DNA of 64,000 nucleotides from Caldifarciminota bacterium (GCA_026418295.1 JAOABP010000002.1:262110-326109); one strand, 5' to 3'; numbered from the stretch's first letter, positions 33,961-42,694 are shown. Numbers and translations are program-made. Notes: generated by a model not told the origin, from the sequence alone.

Positions 33961-35127
33961 ATGGATATCAAAACCGCGTGCATACATTACAGTTCGCCAC
34001 AACTCAATGAAGGTCCGGTAGTCAGTCCGATTTATCAGACATCCACTTTCCGGTTCCGAGACTTTCAACACGGTGCTGATTTGTTTGCAGGCAAAACTCA
34101 CGGATATATTTACTCCCGGATGCTCAACCCTACGGTAGAATTGCTTGAAGACTGCATTGCCCAATTGGAAGGAGGCACCAAGGCACTTGCGACCGCCTCC
34201 GGCATGGCAGCGATCCAGACAGTTTTTACCGGTTTATGTTCGTCAGGCGATCACATCATCTGTTCGGAATCAGTATATGCTCCGACAGCCGGTCTGCTCC
34301 ATAATTATCTCAGCCATCTGGGCATAACTTCTTCATTTATTGACAGTTCAGACATAGAGCAAGTAAAATCCGCATTTCAAGCCGATATTAAACTTGTATT
34401 TATTGAAACCCCGGGAAACCCGACACTGGTAATCTCAGATATTGCCCAGATTGCTCGATTATGCCGGGACCGGGGAGCTCTCCTGGTAGTTGATAATACC
34501 TTTTCGTCACCAATCCTGCAGCGACCATTGGAACTGGGAGCCGATATCGTTATCCATTCTGTCACCAAATTCCTTAATGGTCATGCGGACGTAGTAGGAG
34601 GAATTATCGTTGTCCGGGACGAAAACCTTTACCAACGGTTGCGGAAAACTCTCAATTTTTTCGGAGGGGTAATGGCTCCGTTTGAAGCCTTTCTTGTTTT
34701 ACGCGGAATCAAGACATTGGCATTGCGCATGGAACGCCACTGCGAAAATGCTCAGAAAATCGCTCAGTTTCTGGAGAACCACCCGAAGGTAAACTGGGTT
34801 CGTTATCCCGGCCTCCCCAGTCATCCGCAATATCAGCTGGCGAAAAGGCAGATGTCCCGTGCCGGCGGACTGATATCGTTTGAACTCAAAGGTGGCCTTG
34901 CTGCTGCACAGCGTCTACTGAATGCCACCCGCCTGTTTATCCTTGCAGTCAGCCTGGGAGGTGTCGAAAGCCTGATTCAGCACCCGGCTTCAATGACTCA
35001 TGCTTCAATGCCGGTGGAACTGCGAATACGGACGGGAATTACTGACGGCTTGATAAGACTTTCGGTAGGAATTGAAGATGTAAACGATTTAATTGCCGAC
35101 CTTGACCAGGCACTTCAGAAGGTCTAA
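33961..35127 (+). CDS. Cys/Met-metabolism PLP-dependent gamma-family enzyme
   Basis: This 388-residue enzyme belongs to the cystathionine gamma-synthase/gamma-lyase/methionine gamma-lyase group: YSRMLNPTVELLEDCIAQLEGG, TASGMAAIQTVF, PLP lysine in HSVTKFLNGHADVVGG, and SLGGVESLIQHPASMTH. Which reaction it runs cannot be read from motifs alone. It is transcribed alone; divIVA has its own promoter just downstream. The frame continues 48 codons upstream without an SD and was not used. Confidence 0.92.
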   Translation: MDIKTACIHYSSPQLNEGPVVSPIYQTSTFRFRDFQHGADLFAGKTHGYIYSRMLNPTVELLEDCIAQLEGGTKALATASGMAAIQTVFTGLCSSGDHIICSESVYAPTAGLLHNYLSHLGITSSFIDSSDIEQVKSAFQADIKLVFIETPGNPTLVISDIAQIARLCRDRGALLVVDNTFSSPILQRPLELGADIVIHSVTKFLNGHADVVGGIIVVRDENLYQRLRKTLNFFGGVMAPFEAFLVLRGIKTLALRMERHCENAQKIAQFLENHPKVNWVRYPGLPSHPQYQLAKRQMSRAGGLISFELKGGLAAAQRLLNATRLFILAVSLGGVESLIQHPASMTHASMPVELRIRTGITDGLIRLSVGIEDVNDLIADLDQALQKV

Positions 35128-35136
35128 CTTAGTTGC

Positions 35137-35164
35137 TTGACACTTATCCCGGCATGGATAGACT
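35137..35164 (+). promoter_or_regulatory. Promoter of the divIVA-to-ffh operon
   Basis: TTGACA (35137-35142), 16 nt, TAGACT (35159-35164). The -10 box ends 6 nt before the divIVA ATG, so the mRNA is probably leaderless. Confidence 0.72.
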
Positions 35165-35170
35165 ACAAAT

Positions 35171-35641
35171 ATGGCATTAACTCCCCTGGAGATCAGGAAA
35201 AAGACATTTGCCCTGTCATTGCGTGGTTATGCCCCGAAGGAAGTACGGGCATTTCTGACTGTAGTAGCCACCGAATTTGAGGAACTGCGCAAGGAACGTG
35301 CCACCCTGGCAGAAAAGGTTGATGAACTATCGGCGCGCGTGGCGGCTTACGAAAAAACTGAAAGCCTCCTCAAAGAAACCCTGCTCACCGCTCAGCAGGT
35401 TGCCGAAGAACTGAAAGCCAGCGCTGAGCGCGAACGGGCGCTTATGATTGAACGGGTTAAACAGGAGGCCGAACGCCTGCAGAGCGACCTGCAAGAACTG
35501 AAATCACGCCGTGCTCTCCTGTTAGATGAGATTCGCGGTATTGCAAACACCTACCTAGCGATAGTAGAAAGATTTGAGAAGGAAAACCATGATCGGGTTG
35601 AAACAAAAAATTCAGGAAAGCGTTCAGGCGATCAGGAATAG
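35171..35641 (+). CDS. divIVA: DivIVA-domain protein
   Basis: This 156-residue coiled-coil protein begins LTPLEIRKKTFALSLRGYAPKEVRAFL, the N-terminal DivIVA/GpsB membrane-binding domain, followed by a long heptad coiled coil (about 35-140). DivIVA marks curved or septal membrane and recruits partners. Such proteins are best known in Gram-positives; here one leads a ten-gene operon in a diderm. It overlaps the next gene by about 50 nt and has no SD. Confidence 0.88.
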   Translation: MALTPLEIRKKTFALSLRGYAPKEVRAFLTVVATEFEELRKERATLAEKVDELSARVAAYEKTESLLKETLLTAQQVAEELKASAERERALMIERVKQEAERLQSDLQELKSRRALLLDEIRGIANTYLAIVERFEKENHDRVETKNSGKRSGDQE

Positions 35642-36410
35642 AACCGCCTTCAAACCGGAGATTGGAATCATCCTCGGCACCGGACTCGGACGTCTTGCAG
35701 ATAATATTCAGGCTGATACCACCATTCCTTATGCCACCATTCCCCATTTCCCGATTCCCACCGTTGAGAGTCATGGCGGGCGATTGATACTCGGTATGAT
35801 CAACAACAGACCGGTAGTTGCGATGCAGGGTCGGGTTCATTACTATGAGGGCTATGAACCGCAGGAAATCACTCACCCCGTCCGGGTAATGAAAGAACTG
35901 GGCATTCATACCCTCATCGTATCAAATGCAGCCGGTGGACTCAACCCTGAGTTTCAGGCGGGCGATATCGCCGTAATTACTGACCACATCAACCTTACCA
36001 GCCTTAACCCCCTGCGCGGTCCCAATGATGAGACTCTCGGCCCGCGATTCCCGGACATGTTCCAGTGCTATGACCCGGCATTAATAAAGATCGCCCAGGA
36101 AACGGCCCGTGACCTTGGAATCCGGCTCGTAAAAGGTGTTTACGCCTGGTTAACTGGCCCAAATCTTGAGACCGCCGCAGAATACCGTTACTTGCGAATT
36201 ATCGGCGCCGATCTCGTCGGCATGTCCACTGTTCCCGAAACGATTGTTGCCCGTCATGCCGGACTGCGGGTTTTGGGTTTTTCGGTCATTACCGACATGG
36301 GTATTCCGGAACAGCTGAAACCCGTAGATCTGGCAACAGTATTAAAAGTCGCCAGCCAAGCTGAACCCCGTCTCACTAGGCTGGTATCAGAGGTGATTGG
36401 CAGGATTTGA
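35589..36410 (+). CDS. punA: Purine nucleoside phosphorylase (trimeric type)
   Basis: About 273 residues from ATG 35589, chosen because GAGAAGGAAAA precedes it; a start five codons earlier is also possible. Family motifs: ILGTGLGRLAD, MQGRVHYYEGY, VSNAAGGLN, LTGPNLETAAEYR, LVGMSTVPETIVARH. It splits purine nucleosides with phosphate. The base-recognition position that is Asn in guanosine-type enzymes reads Asp (VITDMGIP), so base preference is open. It overlaps both neighbours. Confidence 0.92.
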   Translation: MIGLKQKIQESVQAIRNRTAFKPEIGIILGTGLGRLADNIQADTTIPYATIPHFPIPTVESHGGRLILGMINNRPVVAMQGRVHYYEGYEPQEITHPVRVMKELGIHTLIVSNAAGGLNPEFQAGDIAVITDHINLTSLNPLRGPNDETLGPRFPDMFQCYDPALIKIAQETARDLGIRLVKGVYAWLTGPNLETAAEYRYLRIIGADLVGMSTVPETIVARHAGLRVLGFSVITDMGIPEQLKPVDLATVLKVASQAEPRLTRLVSEVIGRI

Positions 36411-37171
36411 AAACCACAATCTATCTCCTACTGGTACTTGTTGTTTCTGCCATTACACTTTTTACCGCCTGCCCAAAACGGCAGGAAAAACCATCCCTAC
36501 AGCAGTCATCAGCAGCAGCACTCGAGCAGGCGCTCAAGCTCAAACAGGAGAAAAGGTATCCACAGGCAGAGGAGGCATTCACCTTTGTTATCTTCAATTT
36601 CCCGGGCAGCACCGAGGCAGCCGATGCCCAGTTTCACCTCGCTGACTGTTATTTTCTGAGCCGGAATTATCAGCAGGCACAGAGTGAATTTGAATTTTAT
36701 CTCAGTAATTACCCTCACGGCCGATATGAAGAAGAAGCCGCTTTCAAACTTGCGCTTTCCACCTTTCTTGCAGCACCGGGTCCCCATCAGGACCAGACTC
36801 AGAGTCGCCGTGCCCAGGAGCTGTTCCTGGAATTTCTTGAACGTTATCCGGAATCTACTTTCCGCTCCAAAGTACAGGAAGTACTTTCCCAGATCGATAC
36901 TCGATTGGCTTACAACGATTTAGAAGCAGCCCGCCTCTACTTTAAAGCCGGAGAATACAAATCGGCTCTGGTCTACTATCAGTATATTCAACAAACATGG
37001 CCTAATCTCACCTGGCAGTATGTCGACCGTTACCGGCTTGGTGTCTGTTATCTTGAAACTGGTGACACCGGAAAGGCAAAACAGGTACTTTCTGAACTCG
37101 TTACCGACTCTGCTCCATTATCCGTTCTCCGCCCGGCACAGCGACTGCTGAACCGGATTACCTCTCACTGA
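36407..37171 (+). CDS. BamD-like tetratricopeptide lipoprotein
   Basis: This 254-residue protein has TTG start and a lipoprotein signal (MKTTIYLLLVLVVSAITLFTAC, mature N-terminal Cys at 22). TPR-type repeats follow: ALKLKQEKRYPQAEEAFTFV, DAQFHLADCYFLSRNYQQA, EEAAFKLALSTFL. It resembles BamD/YfiO of the outer-membrane assembly machine. BamA-like protein at 44.5 kb could be the partner. It overlaps punA and nadD. Confidence 0.83.
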   Translation: MKTTIYLLLVLVVSAITLFTACPKRQEKPSLQQSSAAALEQALKLKQEKRYPQAEEAFTFVIFNFPGSTEAADAQFHLADCYFLSRNYQQAQSEFEFYLSNYPHGRYEEEAAFKLALSTFLAAPGPHQDQTQSRRAQELFLEFLERYPESTFRSKVQEVLSQIDTRLAYNDLEAARLYFKAGEYKSALVYYQYIQQTWPNLTWQYVDRYRLGVCYLETGDTGKAKQVLSELVTDSAPLSVLRPAQRLLNRITSH

Positions 37172-37776
37172 TGCGTCTTGGAATCTTGGGCGGTTGTTTT
37201 GATCCAATCCATTTCGGACACCTCCTCGTAGCAGAAGATGTTTTCGAACAGCTGCAGCTTGACCGGATTCTATTCGTCCCGACCTTCTGTCCACCCCGTC
37301 GTCCGGCACCGGCTGCAACCTTCCTTCACCGGGTCCAAATGGTCAGCAGAGCGATAAAAGGCGATCGACGCTTCCAGCTCTGCCGGCTTGAAGAAAAACT
37401 TCCCTGTCCTTCCTATACAGTCAACACGCTTCAGGCACTGCATCAGGTTTATCCCGGTGCAAAATTTTATCTTATCATCGGCTTTGACCAGTATCACACT
37501 ATCCACACCTGGCATCAGCCGGAAAAACTCACACGACTTGCCCGCCTGATCGTCGTCAGCCGCCCTGGTGTGTCCCGACCGCCGCTCTATCCCCAGCACC
37601 AGCCTCATTTGGTAAAACTGCTTGATGTTATCCCGGTCGGAATTTCTGCTCGGATCATCCGCCAGCGGTTGGCTCAGAACAAGTCCATCCGGTATTTGGT
37701 CCCACCGGTGGTAGCGCAGTATATTTACCGTCATCATCTGTATATGAATAAAAAAACAAAGGAGGAACTGTGTTAA
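37171..37776 (+). CDS. nadD: Nicotinate-nucleotide adenylyltransferase
   Basis: The 201-residue enzyme forms deamido-NAD from NaMN and ATP. It shows GILGGCFDPIHFGHLLVAEDV (nucleotidyltransferase HxGH), PTFCPPRR, and IIGFDQYHTIHTW, as in NadD. The second signature reads PVGISARIIRQRL instead of ISSTxIR, a modest change. It starts on the last base of the TPR gene stop and its end overlaps yajC. Confidence 0.92.
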   Translation: MRLGILGGCFDPIHFGHLLVAEDVFEQLQLDRILFVPTFCPPRRPAPAATFLHRVQMVSRAIKGDRRFQLCRLEEKLPCPSYTVNTLQALHQVYPGAKFYLIIGFDQYHTIHTWHQPEKLTRLARLIVVSRPGVSRPPLYPQHQPHLVKLLDVIPVGISARIIRQRLAQNKSIRYLVPPVVAQYIYRHHLYMNKKTKEELC

Positions 37777-38090
37777 TCATCGCTTTTGCCCAGAACCAGA
37801 CTCAGCCCCAGTCAGGTGGTGGCCTGGGTTTTATCGGCAGCATACTGCCCCTGATCCTCATATTTGTCGTACTCTACTTTCTTATCATTCTTCCCCAGCA
37901 ACGGCGTCAAAAAAAGCATCAGGAGATGCTCGCCAGCCTCAAACGTGGCGACCGGGTAGTTTTCGCCTCCGGCATTCTTGGTGTCATTACCAATGTGAAA
38001 GAAAACACATTTATCGTCAAAATCGCCGAAAACACGGAAGTCGAGGTAGAAAAGAGTGCGATCGCCTATAAAATCGGCTCGTCCAGCTAG
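37770..38090 (+). CDS. yajC: Preprotein translocase accessory subunit YajC
   Basis: The 106-residue inner-membrane protein has one helix (FIGSILPLILIFVVLYFLIILPQQRRQKKH) and a soluble tail GDRVVFASGILGVITNVKENTFIVKIAENTEVEVEKSAI, diagnostic of YajC. It assists SecDF at the Sec translocon; no secD or secF follow here. Start is GTG behind an AAGGAGG SD inside the end of nadD. Confidence 0.93.
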   Translation: MLIIAFAQNQTQPQSGGGLGFIGSILPLILIFVVLYFLIILPQQRRQKKHQEMLASLKRGDRVVFASGILGVITNVKENTFIVKIAENTEVEVEKSAIAYKIGSSS

Positions 38091-38099
38091 GCAAGATTG

Positions 38100-38654
38100 A
38101 TGTCCACCCGAACTGCCCCTCAGGAATATCCCGGAACAAATCGCCGGATTGTCCTCTACGGAAATCCGGCACTGCGCACAATCGCTGCCCCAATTCGGGA
38201 GATTACACCGGAAATCCTCCGTCTCGCAGCTGATCTTCAAGCCACCCTGAAAGCATCTGAGGGAATCGGACTGGCAGCAAACCAGATCGGGGTCCCGGTT
38301 TCGGTATTCGTGCTCGCACCCTGGCAGGCTGATGTTGACCTGCCGCTGACATTCATCCTCAACCCCGAAATCATCAGCACTGAAGGTCTCATTGAAGAAG
38401 AAGAGGGCTGCCTCTCCCTGCCCGGCATCTTTGAAGTCATCGCGCGCCCGGAAATGGTGGAAGTTCGGGGAATTGACCTCCGGGGAAATGAAATTCATCT
38501 TCAGGCAACAGGACTGCTCGCCCGGGCGATTGTCCATGAATTCGAACACCTTCAGGGAATTCTGTTCATCGACCACATCAGTGAACTCCGGCGTCAACTG
38601 CTGCAGGCAAGGCTCAACGCACTAAAGGAAACTGAACTTAAACTATGCGGTTAG
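38100..38654 (+). CDS. def: Peptide deformylase
   Basis: The 184-residue metalloenzyme removes the formyl group from new proteins. Motifs: EGIGLAANQIG, EEGCLSLPG (Cys ligand) and HEFEHLQG (His ligands and catalytic Glu). The third motif usually reads HExDH; here Asp is Glu, which keeps the metal ligands. Start ATG at 38100; a TTG one codon upstream is also in frame. It overlaps fmt by 10 nt, the usual pairing. Confidence 0.95.
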   Translation: MSTRTAPQEYPGTNRRIVLYGNPALRTIAAPIREITPEILRLAADLQATLKASEGIGLAANQIGVPVSVFVLAPWQADVDLPLTFILNPEIISTEGLIEEEEGCLSLPGIFEVIARPEMVEVRGIDLRGNEIHLQATGLLARAIVHEFEHLQGILFIDHISELRRQLLQARLNALKETELKLCG

Positions 38655-39574
38655 TCTTCTTCGGCTCCGGAACATTCGCTCTGCCCGCACTCAAGGCATT
38701 GAAAAACTCAACCCATGAGCTCCTCGCAGTAATCACCGCTCCACCGGCACCTCAGGGCCGGGGTTTGAAGACCCTCCCCACTCCGGTCGCACAGCTTGCT
38801 GCTGAATTAGGTATCCCTACATTAACTCCGGAATCCCCGAATTCGGAGCAGTTTCTGGCTCGCCTGCGGGAACTGTCACCGGACTGTGGAGTAATTGTTG
38901 ATTATGGATATATCCTCAAACCCGCTCTTCTCACCATTCCGGCGCACGGCTTTATCAATCTGCACCCTTCGCTCCTCCCCCGTTATCGCGGTCCGGCACC
39001 AATTCCCCGGCAGCTGATGGAAGGATGTGAACTGACCGGTGTTACCGTATTCCAGCTGGACTCGGGCATTGATACCGGCGACATCCTGAATCAGGTTGAA
39101 CTGCCAATCCTGCCGGATGAAACCGCAGGCGAACTGGCACTCCGTCTGGCAGAAAAGGGTGCGGAACTCCTTTGCATAACTCTTGACCAGATTTCTACCG
39201 GCAATGTCCAAAGGATACCTCAGAACCCTGCGCTTGCCACCCGGGCACCGAAAATCACCAAACCTGAACGCTGGATTGACTGGCGCCGGCCGGCACAGGA
39301 GATTCATAACCACATCCGGGCGCTTGCACCCCAACCCGGCGCCCTCACCAGATTTCGCAACCGGGACCTGCAGATTCTCCGTTCCCGGAAAATCAGCACA
39401 TCAAACCCGGAAAAACCCGGCACCATCATCACTGATAAAAACCGCCTTATTGTTGCTGCCGGAACCGACCGGATAGAAATTCTTGAACTTAAACCTGCGG
39501 GGGGTAAAATCATAACCGGGAGAGACTTCATCAACGGCTATCATCCGCAACCGGGTGAAATAATGGGAGTCTGA
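38645..39574 (+). CDS. fmt: Methionyl-tRNA formyltransferase
   Basis: The 309-residue enzyme formylates initiator Met-tRNA with 10-formyl-THF. Motifs: VFFGSGTFALPAL, APPAPQGRGLK, HGFINLHPSLLPRYRGPAPIPRQLMEG (the catalytic SLLPxxRGxxP region), and GIDTGDIL. C-terminal OB-like domain present. Paired with def just upstream; FolD in the window supplies the folate pool. Confidence 0.96.
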   Translation: MRLVFFGSGTFALPALKALKNSTHELLAVITAPPAPQGRGLKTLPTPVAQLAAELGIPTLTPESPNSEQFLARLRELSPDCGVIVDYGYILKPALLTIPAHGFINLHPSLLPRYRGPAPIPRQLMEGCELTGVTVFQLDSGIDTGDILNQVELPILPDETAGELALRLAEKGAELLCITLDQISTGNVQRIPQNPALATRAPKITKPERWIDWRRPAQEIHNHIRALAPQPGALTRFRNRDLQILRSRKISTSNPEKPGTIITDKNRLIVAAGTDRIEILELKPAGGKIITGRDFINGYHPQPGEIMGV

Positions 39575-39575
39575 A

Positions 39576-40322
39576 ATGAAAAAAAGAGGCAAAAAGGGTG
39601 TGCGCGTATTAATCTGGTTTCTGGTCATCCTCATCCTCGCCGGCCTGATTCTGTTTTTCAACAATATAATCATGCCCCTGATCATTCAGAAGGGAACGGA
39701 AATTGAGGTGCCAAACCTTATCGGAACAACCCGGGAAGAGGCGATCCAGACCCTGAACCGGATTGGCCTGCAGCCCGGAGAAATCCGGCCGGTACCCAAT
39801 GACTCCATCCCTCCGAACCGGGTGGCTGCCCAATATCCCCGTGCCGGGCGCCGCGTCAAAGCCGGCAGGCAAATCGATCTCGACATCAGCACCGGTTCCG
39901 GACTTGTGCGTATTCCCAACCTTGAAGGTCTGCCAGCAGCAAGCGCCATCACCACCCTCGAGCGTCTGGGGTTTGTCATTACGCGGGTAGATTCAATCCG
40001 TTCTCCTGCAGTTCCTGCGGGACGGGTAGTTGCCACCTCTCCTCCCTTTGGTTCGCAGGTCCGACAGGGGACGGAGATTACGCTCAGCGTCTCCACAAAA
40101 ACCGGTACCTTTCCCATGCCCAATCTCACCGGCTTGAATATCGAGACTGCAAGAGGCATCATTGCCGCCCACGGTCTGAAACTCACCCAGCTCAAGTACG
40201 CTGTCAGTTCCGAACCCGAAGGAACAATTCTGTTCCAGTATCCGGAGGAAGGAATGCCGGTGATCACAGGCGATACAGTTAGTCTGCTTGTCGCTCAAAG
40301 TGCAAAGGAAAACAGCCGGTGA
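39576..40322 (+). CDS. Membrane-anchored PASTA-repeat protein without kinase domain
   Basis: The 248-residue protein has a basic start (MKKRGKKGVRVLI), one membrane helix (about 10-34) and three extracytoplasmic PASTA domains beginning EIEVPNLIGTTREEA (about 46), RIPNLEGLPAASAI (about 114) and PMPNLTGLNIETARG (about 183). PASTA domains bind peptidoglycan or muropeptides in PknB-type kinases and penicillin-binding proteins. Here no kinase or transpeptidase domain exists. It lies between fmt and rpe, the position of a PASTA kinase in B. subtilis-type gene orders. 1 nt after fmt; overlaps rpe by 4. Confidence 0.88.
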   Translation: MKKRGKKGVRVLIWFLVILILAGLILFFNNIIMPLIIQKGTEIEVPNLIGTTREEAIQTLNRIGLQPGEIRPVPNDSIPPNRVAAQYPRAGRRVKAGRQIDLDISTGSGLVRIPNLEGLPAASAITTLERLGFVITRVDSIRSPAVPAGRVVATSPPFGSQVRQGTEITLSVSTKTGTFPMPNLTGLNIETARGIIAAHGLKLTQLKYAVSSEPEGTILFQYPEEGMPVITGDTVSLLVAQSAKENSR

Positions 40323-40972
40323 AAGTCCGCATCTCGGCCTCGATTCTTGACTGCGACTTTACCCGCCTGGGACAGGAACTGAATGCGGTACTGGATGCGG
40401 GCGTCGATGCCATTCATCTGGACATAATGGATGGACACTTTGTCCCCAATCTCAGCTTCGGCACACCGATTGTGCAGGCGGTGCGGCGCACAGTTTCACT
40501 GCCAATCTACACCCATCTCATGGTCATTGAACCCGAGAAAATGATCCCCCGGTTTGTCTCCCACTCGGACTATCTCATCTTTCATATTGAGGCGACAAGC
40601 CAGCCGGAAAACTGCATTGCAGCCATCCGCAATTCGGGACGTCTGCCCGGTATCTCACTCAATCCAGACACACCGGTAGAAAGGATCATCCCTCTGCTCT
40701 CGCACCTTGAAGATGTTCTGCTCATGAGCGTATTTCCCGGCTTCGGCGGCCAGCAGTTCATCCCCGAATCGCTGAACCGGATTACCCATCTCGCAGAGCT
40801 GCGCCGCGAATCCGGGCTGAGTTACACCATTTCGGTTGATGGCGGTGTCACACCGGCAAACGCCCATGATATCGTCCGGGCAGGTGCCGACATCCTTGTA
40901 GCGGGCAGTGCCATCTTCCGCAGCAGCAGTTACCGGGAAACAGTAAGAGCGCTCAGATGTTTGAACTCCTGA
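40319..40972 (+). CDS. rpe: Ribulose-phosphate 3-epimerase
   Basis: The 217-residue TIM-barrel enzyme interconverts ribulose-5-P and xylulose-5-P. Motifs: ISASILDCDFTRLGQEL, HLDIMDGHFVPNLSFG, YTHLMVIEPEKMI, MSVFPGFGGQQFIPESL and SVDGGVTPANAHDIV. GTG start overlapping the PASTA stop, and end overlapping ffh. Confidence 0.96.
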   Translation: MKVRISASILDCDFTRLGQELNAVLDAGVDAIHLDIMDGHFVPNLSFGTPIVQAVRRTVSLPIYTHLMVIEPEKMIPRFVSHSDYLIFHIEATSQPENCIAAIRNSGRLPGISLNPDTPVERIIPLLSHLEDVLLMSVFPGFGGQQFIPESLNRITHLAELRRESGLSYTISVDGGVTPANAHDIVRAGADILVAGSAIFRSSSYRETVRALRCLNS

Positions 40973-42243
40973 GTCAGCGTCTGGTCGAACTCCAGCGCAA
41001 ACTGCTGGGCCGGGGCAGACTCGGACCGCAGGAAATAAACCGGGCTCTGGCGGAAATCCGGACAATTCTGCTTGACGCTGATGTCAACTACAAGGTCGTA
41101 GGCCAGTTTATCCGTGCAGTCGAAACGCGCCTGAAGGAACAGAACATCACCGCCAGCATCAAACCGGGCGAACTTGTCAATTATACCGTCTATCAGGAAC
41201 TGGTTCATCTTCTGGGAGATGCGACCCCGAAACTGGAACTCAACTCCGTACCGGCGATTATCAGCCTGATCGGACTGCAGGGCACTGGTAAAACAACCCT
41301 CGCCGGCAAACTGGCGGTCCGTTTCAGAAATCGCCGCCCCCTCCTCGTCGCCTGTGACCCGAAACGCCCGGCTGCCGTCAGTCAGCTGCAGGCAATTGCT
41401 CAGCGTGCCCAATGTGACTTTCAACCTGTAACTGGTGATGTCCTTGCCACCTGCCTTGCCGCCCGGGAACGGGCACAGACCCGCAACCATGGAATCATTA
41501 TCCTCGATACTGCGGGCCGGCTTCACATCGATGAAGAAATGATGTCCGAACTGCTGGCAATTGAAAAACATGTCCATCCCGATGCCACACTGCTGGTCCT
41601 CGACGGCATGATCGGCCAGGATGCAGTAATTCAGGCAACTGAGTTCACGCGGCAGCTGAAAGTTACCGGGTGCTGCTTCACCAAACTTGATGGCGATGCC
41701 CGGGGGGGCGCAGTACTTTCAGTCCGTCAGGTTACCGGATTGCCGGTATACTTCATATCGGCAGGTGAGAAACTGGAAGACCTGGAGGAATTTCATCCCG
41801 ACCGGATTGCTGCCCGCATCCTCGGTATGGGCGACATACGGACCCTCGCCGAGAAGGTCCAGTCGGTTACCCAGCCACAGCAGCAACAGGAACTGGCACA
41901 GAAATTTCTCAAAGGCAAATTTGACCTGGAGGACTTTCTGAACCAGCTGCGCACTGTCCGGAAAATGGGTTCGCTCTCCAAACTGCTGGCACTGGTGCCG
42001 GGTGCGGGAAACATTGAAGTTGACGAAAGGGAATTCATCCGGGTTGAGGCGATCATCCAGTCAATGACACCGGAAGAACGGCGCAACCCGGACATCATCA
42101 ACGGCTCCCGACGTCAGCGTATCGCCCGGGGCTCTGGAACCTCAGTAGCCGATGTCAATAACCTCCTGAAGGAGTTCTATCAGGCACGGGAACTTGCCCG
42201 CAAACTCTCCTCAGGGAAACTCCCCAAAATGCGCCGGCGCTGA
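40957..42243 (+). CDS. ffh: Signal recognition particle protein Ffh
   Basis: The 428-residue GTPase binds signal sequences and 4.5S RNA. NG domain: GLQGTGKTTLAGKLA, CDPKRPAAVSQLQ, LDTAGRLHIDEEMM, TKLDGDARGGAVLS. M domain (about 300-428) has SKLLALVPGAGN, NPDIINGSRRQRIARGSGTSVADVNNLL. The C-terminal Met/Gly-rich tail is very short. Last gene of the ten-gene divIVA operon. FtsY and the 4.5S RNA gene were not found here. Confidence 0.96.
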   Translation: MFELLSQRLVELQRKLLGRGRLGPQEINRALAEIRTILLDADVNYKVVGQFIRAVETRLKEQNITASIKPGELVNYTVYQELVHLLGDATPKLELNSVPAIISLIGLQGTGKTTLAGKLAVRFRNRRPLLVACDPKRPAAVSQLQAIAQRAQCDFQPVTGDVLATCLAARERAQTRNHGIIILDTAGRLHIDEEMMSELLAIEKHVHPDATLLVLDGMIGQDAVIQATEFTRQLKVTGCCFTKLDGDARGGAVLSVRQVTGLPVYFISAGEKLEDLEEFHPDRIAARILGMGDIRTLAEKVQSVTQPQQQQELAQKFLKGKFDLEDFLNQLRTVRKMGSLSKLLALVPGAGNIEVDEREFIRVEAIIQSMTPEERRNPDIINGSRRQRIARGSGTSVADVNNLLKEFYQARELARKLSSGKLPKMRRR

Positions 42244-42654
42244 GCGATACCGGCTCCCGATTCCAAATTACCCCAGAACCCCGCCGCAACCACCGTGTTT
42301 GATCCCGGCTTGCATGCCCGTGATACCAATCATTCTCCACTACAATACCGGTCGGGACCGGCACCCAAATGCCCAGCCCGGTCTTCCTCTCCTGCTCAAC
42401 CTGATCCGGCATACCCCTCCCCTGCTCAGACGCAGACAGATATCACACTCCACCAGACCGGACAACCGCTCCGGGGCATGCCCCAGGCTTACCCCCAATG
42501 GTATATATCTGCTATCTAAGTGTAATAAAATCAATTCATTAGCACGATGTTTCCCCGGTGTTTATTCGTGCATATTTATGCACATATGGGCTGCTGTTCA
42601 AAAGCCCACCCGTTGCTTATCGCAACCCGCGCGCGAAATCTCTCCCAATCTAAC
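42244..42654. other. Non-coding spacer with GC palindrome
   Basis: About 410 nt between ffh and the tRNA-Ala promoter. Frames across it give only proline/serine-rich, low-complexity products without SDs. It holds a GC palindrome ggggcatgcccc (42473-42484) followed by aggcttaccccc, matching an element in the 12.8-13.2 kb spacer. No terminator with a U-tract was seen after ffh. Confidence 0.5.
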
Positions 42655-42682
42655 TTGACATTACCAGCAGATCGGTAATACT
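42655..42682 (+). promoter_or_regulatory. Promoter of tRNA-Ala and probably the TPR lipoprotein gene
   Basis: TTGACA (42655-42660), 16 nt, AATACT (42677-42682), 12 nt before the mature tRNA. TAATAC one base earlier with a 15-nt spacer is an alternative. No second promoter is obvious before the lipoprotein gene. Confidence 0.6.
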
Positions 42683-42694
42683 TTACATATATTC

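Noticed and set aside
42194..42658. Proline-rich plus-strand frames after ffh
   Set aside because: Low-complexity products with no SD or recognisable domain.
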